A stretch of 12,234 nt of DNA, taken from the NCBI GenBank assembly GCA_903917425.1, contig CAIXAQ010000291.1:1-12234 (forward strand). Direction: 5' to 3'. A program made the translations under genes and the position numbers. Shown here in pieces: positions 7,569 through 12,234 of the stretch. Every line of letters starts with the position of its first letter. Within the stretch, counting starts at the first letter, position 1. The notes beneath the pieces are model-generated. The model made no database searches. It saw only the letters and a list, made by a program, of their open reading frames with translations, and was not told the DNA's origin. The DNA comes from an uncultured Bacteroidales bacterium. Its GTDB lineage: Bacteria; Bacteroidota; Bacteroidia; Bacteroidales; UBA4417.

Positions 7569-7841
7569 TTGTAAAGACGCGATGCCTCGCGTCTCTTATT
7601 TTCGCGATGCCTCGCGTCTCTTATTTTCGCGATGCCTCGCGTCTCTCATTTTCAAGATGCCTCGCGTCTCATATTTTCGCGATGCCTCACGTCTCTCGTT
7701 TTCGCAATGCTTCTCATCTCGTGTTTTTGAGATGTCTCGCATCTCGTGTTTTCGTGATGTCCACATCTGTTCTGATTCCGATGCGATTGCATCTGATTTT
7801 ATTTTAAAACATTAAGAGACACATGCATTGCGTCTCTACAA
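7569..7841. repeat. Composite repeat element: inverted ends around a decaying 25-bp tandem array
   Basis: The element begins on the base after the GH31 stop codon. The left end (7569-7585, TTGTAAAGACGCGATGC) matches the inverse of the right end (7825-7841, GCATTGCGTCTCTACAA) at 15 of 17 positions. Between them lies a tandem array, and near the right end is an imperfect hairpin with AGAGAC at 7815-7820 and GTCTCT at 7832-7837. Palindromes of the TTGTAGAGACGC...GCGTCTCTACAA kind are, from memory, dispersed in some bacterial genomes, so this may be a local expansion of such a repeat. There is no transposase. Open frames through it are periodic and not believable as proteins. Target-site duplication is ambiguous: AATT occurs at 7567-7570 and 7841-7844, but it overlaps the ends. 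Confidence 0.8.
7578..7801 (+). repeat. 25-bp tandem repeat array, about nine units
   Basis: Unit starts fall at 7578, 7603, 7628, 7653, 7678, 7703, 7728 and 7753, exactly 25 bp apart, with a ninth, less regular unit from 7778. The first three units are CGCGATGCCTCGCG followed by TCTCTTATTTT or nearly so. Changes then build up towards the right: unit 6 begins CGCAATGC, unit 7 TGAGATGT, unit 8 CGTGATGT. There are no unique spacers, so this is not a CRISPR array. Units 1-3 each hold a perfect CGCGA/TCGCG stem around TGCC; unit 1 extends to 8 bp. Confidence 0.88.
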
Positions 7842-7878
7842 ATTAAAAAAATCCATTAATAAATTAATATATATCAAA

Positions 7879-9261
7879 ATGAAAACCCTAACCAAATCCA
7901 TCCTTATGCTTTGCTGCATCTCCTTTCTTTTTTCGTCGTGCAAAACAAAGCCTGTTGCATCTGATGTAAAAGCTAATTATCCCGAATGGGCTAAAAACGC
8001 TGTGATTTATGAAGTTAACGTGAGGCAATATACACCCGAAGGCACTTTCAAGGCTTTTGAAGAAAGTTTACCCCGCCTGAAAGAATTAGGTGTTGATATA
8101 CTTTGGTTTATGCCTATTCATCCGATTGGGATTGTCGATCGTAAAATTCCTGATGGATTCAAAACCAGCCTTGGAAGTTATTATTCAGTAAAAGACTACA
8201 AAGGCATTAACCCTGAATTTGGAACCGAAGCTGATTTTAAAGCCCTGGTTACAAAAGCACACGAAATGGGCTTCAAAGTGTTGATTGACTGGGTGGCAAA
8301 CCACTCATCGCGCGACAATGCCTGGATCACAGAGCACCCCGACTGGTATGTTCAGGACAGCACGGGTAAAATCCTGGCTCCATTCGATTGGACTGATGTC
8401 GCCAAACTAAATTATACCAACAAGGACATGCGTGCGGCTATGGTTGACGCCATGAAATACTGGGTCAGCAATTGCGACATTGATGGTTTCCGCTGCGATG
8501 TGGCAGGGGAAGTTCCGGTCGATTTCTGGAATGATGCCCGCGTAGAACTCGAAAAAGTAAAGCCTATGTTTATGCTTGCCGAAAATGAAGATCATGCTGA
8601 CCTCTGCACTAAAGCTTTTGATGCCAATTACGGCTGGGGCATGCACAGCCTGATGCACCAGGTTGCCCAGGGAAAAGATTCTGTTTCCAAAATAGCCCGC
8701 CAGGTTATAAAAATGGATTCCATTTTACCTAAAAATGCAATGCAGATGAATTTCATTACCAATCACGATGAGAACTCGTGGAATGGTACCGCACAGGAAA
8801 AATTTGGCGCAGGCGAAAATGCTTTTGCCGTGCTTACTTATACAATGCCGGGCATGCCACTTATTTACAGCGGTCAGGAAGCCGGCCTCAACAAAAGACT
8901 GAAGTTTTTCACCAAGGACACCATTGATTGGAAAGTAGCTGATTTTGCACCGTTCTATAAAACGCTGAACGGACTGAAGCACAGCAACGAAGCTCTTTGG
9001 AATCCACCTTACGGCGGCACTTTCGAGAAGATTAAAAACAACGAATCCGCCAAAGTGTTGAGCTTTATACGTGTAAAAGGCAATGCTAAAGTCCTTGTAA
9101 TTGCCAACCTGTCGGCTATGCCGGTTACATTTTTTTTAAAAGGAGATATTGTAACGGGAACGTATAAAGATATTTTCACGGGTAAAGAAATTACACTTGC
9201 CAAAAAAGACAATATGAGCTTAGATGCATGGGGATACAAAGTGCTGGAGATAAAACAGTAA
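7879..9261 (+). CDS. GH13 alpha-amylase-family lipoprotein
   Basis: This 460-residue GH13 enzyme acts on alpha-glucans or maltodextrins; the exact specificity is not readable. The ATG at 7879 is preferred because it puts an SPII signal at the N-terminus: hydrophobic residues 8-18 and the lipobox LFSSC with C21. A frame extension from TTG at 7828 would run into the upstream repeat. The residues after the cysteine (KTKPVASD) lack an acidic surface-export signal, suggesting a periplasm-facing lipoprotein. The barrel starts at about 36 (EWAKNAVIYEVNVRQY). Region I is DWVANH at 137-142, the nucleophile is D207 in GFRCD, the acid/base is probably E235 in LAENED, and D297 lies in NHDENS. There is no N-terminal cyclomaltodextrinase domain and no added binding module, so it is much shorter than SusG. 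No consensus promoter is seen; it may be read through from the GH13-GH31 operon or started within the AT-rich 37 bp after the repeat. Confidence 0.9.
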   Translation: MKTLTKSILMLCCISFLFSSCKTKPVASDVKANYPEWAKNAVIYEVNVRQYTPEGTFKAFEESLPRLKELGVDILWFMPIHPIGIVDRKIPDGFKTSLGSYYSVKDYKGINPEFGTEADFKALVTKAHEMGFKVLIDWVANHSSRDNAWITEHPDWYVQDSTGKILAPFDWTDVAKLNYTNKDMRAAMVDAMKYWVSNCDIDGFRCDVAGEVPVDFWNDARVELEKVKPMFMLAENEDHADLCTKAFDANYGWGMHSLMHQVAQGKDSVSKIARQVIKMDSILPKNAMQMNFITNHDENSWNGTAQEKFGAGENAFAVLTYTMPGMPLIYSGQEAGLNKRLKFFTKDTIDWKVADFAPFYKTLNGLKHSNEALWNPPYGGTFEKIKNNESAKVLSFIRVKGNAKVLVIANLSAMPVTFFLKGDIVTGTYKDIFTGKEITLAKKDNMSLDAWGYKVLEIKQ

Positions 9262-9291
9262 AACAGGCTTGCATTCACCAGGCAGTTTCTT

Positions 9292-9333
9292 AAAAAGGAA
9301 AAAGCGTCAGTTCCCTGGCGCTTTTTCCTTTTT
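9292..9333. terminator. Strong bidirectional intrinsic terminator
   Basis: A 19-bp hairpin: AAAAAGGAAAAAGCGTCAG at 9292-9310, loop TTCC, then CTGGCGCTTTTTCCTTTTT at 9315-9333, with a single T-G pair. The arms end in A and T runs, so a U-tract follows the stem in either direction. It lies 30 bp after the plus-strand GH13 stop and 47 bp after the minus-strand lipoprotein stop, serving both convergent genes. Confidence 0.92.
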
Positions 9334-9380
9334 CTCATTACAATAAAACCCCGATTAGGGCTAATTTGCATACACTAAAA

Positions 9381-9938
9381 CTACTTCCCCCCCATCGGAT
9401 TTATTGTAATTTCAATGCCGCTTTCCATTAACATTTCAATGGATCCGGTAGGAATAGGTCCGGAAAGATCTCCATAAACATTCAAGACAAATGGTCCATT
9501 AATGTTCGATGCCACGTCAACGTTTTTCACTTCGAAATTGATCGTGCGGGCCACCGTATCAATTGCCAGCGTTGTAGCTACTTCTATTGGATCTCCCCCT
9601 TGCGGTGTAAGCGTAATCCGGGCCGAATTTATCCAGTTTAAGGTAACCCAATCGGGCGAAACCACCGTCAATTGCAGGTACGAAAAAGTAGCGTTACCTA
9701 ATAATCCGCTGTTTGCCGTCAGAATGCTGTCAATATTCGCAGTGTAGGCATGAGTAAATAATACTTGCTCTGTTTTAAGGTGCGATAATGAATCAATTGT
9801 AAAGTGCTGATCAGGAAGATCGTACTTAACTTTGAAACTGGTAGCATCCTTGATTTGCTCGCATGACGGCAAAAGGAAAAATAACACCCCAACACTCATG
9901 ATTAGCCCTAAGCTAACCGATAAAATTTTAGTTTTCAT
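9381..9938 (-). CDS. Small lipoprotein of unknown function
   Basis: I do not recognise this 185-residue protein. It has an SPII signal peptide: MKTKILSVSLGLIMSVGVLFFLLPSC, with the lipobox LLPSC and lipidated C26. The residues after it (EQIKD) are mildly acidic, which leaves surface or periplasmic placement open. The rest is polar and beta-rich, with alternating Thr/Val/Ile stretches (SFKVKYDLPDQHFTIDSL, ARTINFEVKNVDVAS, NGPFVLNVYGDLSG, GIEITINP), suggesting an all-beta, Ig-like domain. No catalytic motif stands out. It ends in MGGK encoded by a run of seven G (9387-9393 on the plus strand as C). An exact -7 element lies about 105 bp upstream, and it converges on the GH13 lipoprotein gene through a shared terminator. 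The gap of 285 bp to dxs suggests its own transcript. Confidence 0.85.
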   Translation of the reverse strand: MKTKILSVSLGLIMSVGVLFFLLPSCEQIKDATSFKVKYDLPDQHFTIDSLSHLKTEQVLFTHAYTANIDSILTANSGLLGNATFSYLQLTVVSPDWVTLNWINSARITLTPQGGDPIEVATTLAIDTVARTINFEVKNVDVASNINGPFVLNVYGDLSGPIPTGSIEMLMESGIEITINPMGGK

Positions 9939-10223
9939 AACGATTGATTTTAGTTGTTGTTTGTATCCAAGTCAGACATCAGGTAAAACTGATGAACATA
10001 AAAATTGTTTTCAGGAAAATTATTACTGCCCCGATGAGTAATACAAAGTTACTACAATAAATAGCGATTTTCACTTTTGCCCCTGAAAATTAATAGCTTT
10101 TTGCTTTAACCTAGTCAATATAAATTTCGATTTCTTTGAAATAGGTTTTGTAGCGTATTAATAATCAATAATTTAAAAAATGTATTTTACATATGCGATT
10201 TATATCGGCGACAAGAGGCTTGT
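9939..10223. other. Gap between dxs and the small lipoprotein gene
   Basis: This 285-bp AT-rich gap carries the predicted promoter of the lipoprotein gene at 10044-10051. Just after dxs there is only a weak ACAAG/CTTGT pairing at about 10211-10223 with no T-run, so no clear terminator for dxs was found. No small gene is supported. Confidence 0.55.
10044..10051 (-). promoter_or_regulatory. Bacteroidota -7 element for the small lipoprotein gene
   Basis: On the minus strand this reads TAACTTTG, an exact match to TAnnTTTG. Transcription would start near 10037, giving a leader of about 100 nt before the ATG at 9938. No TTTG box is seen about 19-21 bp further upstream, so the call rests on the -7 element alone. 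Confidence 0.45.
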
Positions 10224-12149
10224 TTAATAATCTATACGAAAATTTGAGTGTTGCATAGTTTGCAGGCCTGCATTACGTATTCCTTCTGTATCAATTCCGC
10301 ATTCATGGTGCAATTCTTCGAGTGTACCCTGCTCAATAAAACGATCGGGAATTCCCAGCCGACGGATGGAAACATCGTGATACCCGTGATCACTGGCAAA
10401 TTCGGTGATCGCGCTGCCTAATCCCCCGATAATACAACCATCCTCAATCGTGATTACTTTGTTAAAACGCTTAAAAATTTCATGAAGCAGTTCTTCATCA
10501 ATCGGTTTCAGAAAACGGATATCATATAAAGCTGCTTCAATCCCTTTTTCGGATAGCTGATCGCATGCCTCCAACGCTAAATTCCCGATATGACCGATTG
10601 AAATTATCGCCAGGTCTTTGCCTTCGCGTATCGTTTGCCCTTTGCCGACCGGCAATACACTGAAAGGTGTTTTCCATTGATGCTTTATCCCGCGACCACG
10701 GGGGTAGCGGATCGCAAAAGGGCCCATACCTTCGAGTTGGGCAGTATACATCATGTTACGCAACTCTTCTTCATTCATTGGCGAACAAATGGTTATATTG
10801 GGTATCGCCCTCAGGTAAGCCAGGTCGTAAACACCATGATGTGTTGCGCCGTCTTCACCCACAAGTCCACCCCTGTCGAGACAAAAAACAACATGCAGGT
10901 TTTGCAGCGCCACATCATGAATCAACTGATCGTAAGCACGTTGCATAAAACTTGAATAAATATTACAGAAAGGGACCAGTCCACTGGCAGCCATTCCGGC
11001 CGAAAAAGTAACGGCATGCTGTTCGGCAATTCCCACGTCGAAAGCACGGTCAGGCATTTTAGCCATCATCAGGTTTAGCGAGCATCCGGTAGGCATGGCA
11101 GGCGTAACACCCACTATCTTTTTATTCAATTCGGCCAGCTCGATGATGGTTTTCCCAAATACAACCTGGTATTTCGGGGGCTGGTTTTTACAATGAGTTT
11201 CCTTCAATTCACCGGTTTCCATATCGAAAATACCGGGGGCATGAAAAAAAGTCTGATCCCGCTCCGCTTTTTCGTAACCTTTGCCTTTCACTGTGATAAC
11301 ATGCAACAGTTTGGGCCCGGGAATATTCTGTAAATCGCGCATCAGGTGAACCAGTTTTACTACATCGTGCCCATCCACCGGCCCGAAATACCTGAATCCA
11401 AATGCCTCGAAAAGATTGCTTTCTTTGAGCAGAGTGGCTTTTACAGCGTTGCCAATCTGCTTTACAACTGCACGTGAGTTGGCCCCATAACGGGTTTTAC
11501 CACCCATTAACCACCAAATTTTATCTTTAAGCTTGTTGTAAGTTCGGGAGGTAGTAATAACCGGAAGGTAGCGTGAAAGGCCGCCCACACTTTTATCAAT
11601 TGCAATACCGTTGTCGTTAAGTATCACCAGTAGGTTTGCTTTCGAAACCCCTGCATTATTCAATGCTTCCATTGCCATACCGGCCGTCATCGAGCCATCG
11701 CCGATTACCGCAATGTGTTGCTGCTTTTTATTTCCCAGCAAGCCTGAAGCTACTGCCATTCCCAAAGCCGCCGAAATGCTTGTTGACGAGTGACCGGTTC
11801 CAAAGGCATCGTACTCGCTTTCGGTCATACGGGGAAACCCGCTTATGCCGTGATAAGATCGGTTGGTATAAAAAACATCTTTACGTCCGGTAAGAATTTT
11901 ATGGGCATATGCCTGGTGGCCTACATCCCAAATCAGCTTATCGTCAGGGGTGTTAAAAGCATAATGGATTGCAGCCGTAAGTTCAACAACTCCAAGGCTG
12001 GCCCCAAGATGCCCCGGGTTGCGCGAGATAACTTCGAGAATAAACTGGCGCACATCCTTGCATACCTGGGGAAGTTCGTCGACAGGAAGTTTGCGAAGAT
12101 CAGCCGGTGAGTTGATGTTTGAAAGCAGGGTGCCCTGTGCGGGAGTCAT
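10224..12149 (-). CDS. dxs: 1-deoxy-D-xylulose-5-phosphate synthase
   Basis: Dxs condenses pyruvate and glyceraldehyde 3-phosphate to 1-deoxy-D-xylulose 5-phosphate with thiamine diphosphate, the first step of the MEP isoprenoid pathway and a source for thiamine and pyridoxal synthesis. It is a cytoplasmic homodimer. The 641-residue length fits the family. Visible landmarks: NPGHLGASLGVVELT with H47; the ThDP/Mg motif GDGSMTAG starting at 150, with NN at 164-165 and NDN at 178-180; DVGIAEQHAV with the cofactor-activating E376; LDRGGLVGEDGATHHG at 424-439, the substrate-pocket segment; and a transketolase C-terminal domain from about 505. Nothing is truncated. The ATG at 12149 gives an N-terminus that aligns with known Dxs (NINSPADLRKLPVDELP). 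The gene that follows is an unrelated lipoprotein rather than the trkA/trkH pair I recall next to dxs in Bacteroides. Confidence 0.98.
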   Translation of the reverse strand: MTPAQGTLLSNINSPADLRKLPVDELPQVCKDVRQFILEVISRNPGHLGASLGVVELTAAIHYAFNTPDDKLIWDVGHQAYAHKILTGRKDVFYTNRSYHGISGFPRMTESEYDAFGTGHSSTSISAALGMAVASGLLGNKKQQHIAVIGDGSMTAGMAMEALNNAGVSKANLLVILNDNGIAIDKSVGGLSRYLPVITTSRTYNKLKDKIWWLMGGKTRYGANSRAVVKQIGNAVKATLLKESNLFEAFGFRYFGPVDGHDVVKLVHLMRDLQNIPGPKLLHVITVKGKGYEKAERDQTFFHAPGIFDMETGELKETHCKNQPPKYQVVFGKTIIELAELNKKIVGVTPAMPTGCSLNLMMAKMPDRAFDVGIAEQHAVTFSAGMAASGLVPFCNIYSSFMQRAYDQLIHDVALQNLHVVFCLDRGGLVGEDGATHHGVYDLAYLRAIPNITICSPMNEEELRNMMYTAQLEGMGPFAIRYPRGRGIKHQWKTPFSVLPVGKGQTIREGKDLAIISIGHIGNLALEACDQLSEKGIEAALYDIRFLKPIDEELLHEIFKRFNKVITIEDGCIIGGLGSAITEFASDHGYHDVSIRRLGIPDRFIEQGTLEELHHECGIDTEGIRNAGLQTMQHSNFRIDY

Positions 12150-12234
12150 AATCCGTGATTTGGAGTGTAAAAGTACGATTTTCCCGGTTAACGCTTTCCG
12201 GGCGGGCGTATTGTGGCTACATTATATTTTGTTG
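12150..12234. other. Upstream region of dxs, cut by the window edge
   Basis: Besides the promoter candidate, it holds a short GC-rich dyad, CCCGG at 12183-12187 and CCGGG at 12198-12202, of unknown meaning. No coding region is visible in it. Confidence 0.4.
12168..12175 (-). promoter_or_regulatory. Probable -7 element for dxs
   Basis: On the minus strand this reads TACTTTTA, seven of eight matches to TAnnTTTG, with the last base differing. It lies 18 bp before the dxs ATG, which would give a very short leader like that of the susA-like operon. No clear -33 box is seen. Confidence 0.4.

Noticed and set aside
7578..7801. Possible CRISPR array.
   Set aside because: The whole 25-bp period repeats, including the AT-rich link; there are no unique spacers of normal length and no cas genes.
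7492..7815. Open frames through the repeat giving cysteine- and arginine-rich periodic peptides (also 7607-7807).
   Set aside because: A 25-bp repeat without stops in some frames produces such frames automatically. One overlaps the GH31 3' end, and the peptides only cycle through the three frames of the repeat.
7828..7878. Longer GH13 lipoprotein starting at TTG 7828.
   Set aside because: It would add 17 residues (RLYKLKKSINKLIYIK after the start) ahead of an otherwise perfect SPII signal peptide and would begin inside the right end of the repeat. ATG 7879 is far better.
9009..9371. Minus-strand frame of 120 codons across the GH13 end and the terminator.
   Set aside because: It reads through the terminator hairpin and antisense to conserved GH13 coding sequence; no family resemblance.
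9387..9393. Run of seven G in the lipoprotein gene as a phase-variation switch.
   Set aside because: It lies three codons before the stop, so slippage would change only the last residues. Seven bases is also short for a contingency locus.
12183..12202. CCCGG/CCGGG dyad upstream of dxs as a terminator or operator.
   Set aside because: Only 5-bp arms, no T-run on either side, and the neighbouring gene is outside the window, so no function can be supported.

Overview
The window reads as a chromosomal segment of a Bacteroidota bacterium, most likely a Bacteroidales/Marinilabiliales-type organism. The grounds are the RuvB and Dxs sequences, the lack of obvious Shine-Dalgarno sequences, exact matches to the Bacteroidota -7 promoter element TAnnTTTG, a SusA-type neopullulanase, and short YceI and SPII lipoproteins typical of the phylum. 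No direct species assignment is possible from the sequence alone.

Layout: (1) 1-977, ruvB, cut by the left edge. (2) 1293-1844, a secreted YceI-family protein with a CRP/FNR-like palindrome upstream. (3) 2001-2573, a membrane PAP2 phosphatase with a TTG start. (4) 2902-7568, a two-gene amylolytic operon: a SusA-like GH13 neopullulanase/cyclomaltodextrinase overlapping by ATGA with a GH31 alpha-glucosidase or transglucosidase that carries an extra N-terminal module. (5) 7569-7841, an unusual repeat element: about nine units of 25 bp, decaying towards the right, bounded by 17-bp imperfect inverted ends and starting on the base after the GH31 stop codon. (6) 7879-9261, a GH13 lipoprotein. (7) 9292-9333, a strong two-way terminator between convergent genes. 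(8) 9381-9938 on the minus strand, an unrecognised small lipoprotein. (9) 10224-12149 on the minus strand, dxs, the first enzyme of the MEP isoprenoid pathway.

How the genes fit together: the three glycoside hydrolases (secreted GH13, secreted GH31, lipid-anchored GH13) form a maltodextrin/starch-oligosaccharide processing module of the cell envelope. It resembles the catalytic part of a Sus system, but no SusC/SusD transporter pair, no SusE/F and no regulator lie in the window, and GH31 stands where Bacteroides sus has the GH97 enzyme SusB. The flanking genes (ruvB, yceI, PAP2, dxs) are ordinary housekeeping or envelope genes with no evident link to it.

Most worth a second look are the 25-bp tandem array, whose diverged units mostly still form hairpins; the dyad, promoter and palindrome in front of the susA-like gene; and the GH31 enzyme, with its added N-terminal module and GDLGEPE active-site motif. 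I do not see a clearly new defence or mobile system here.
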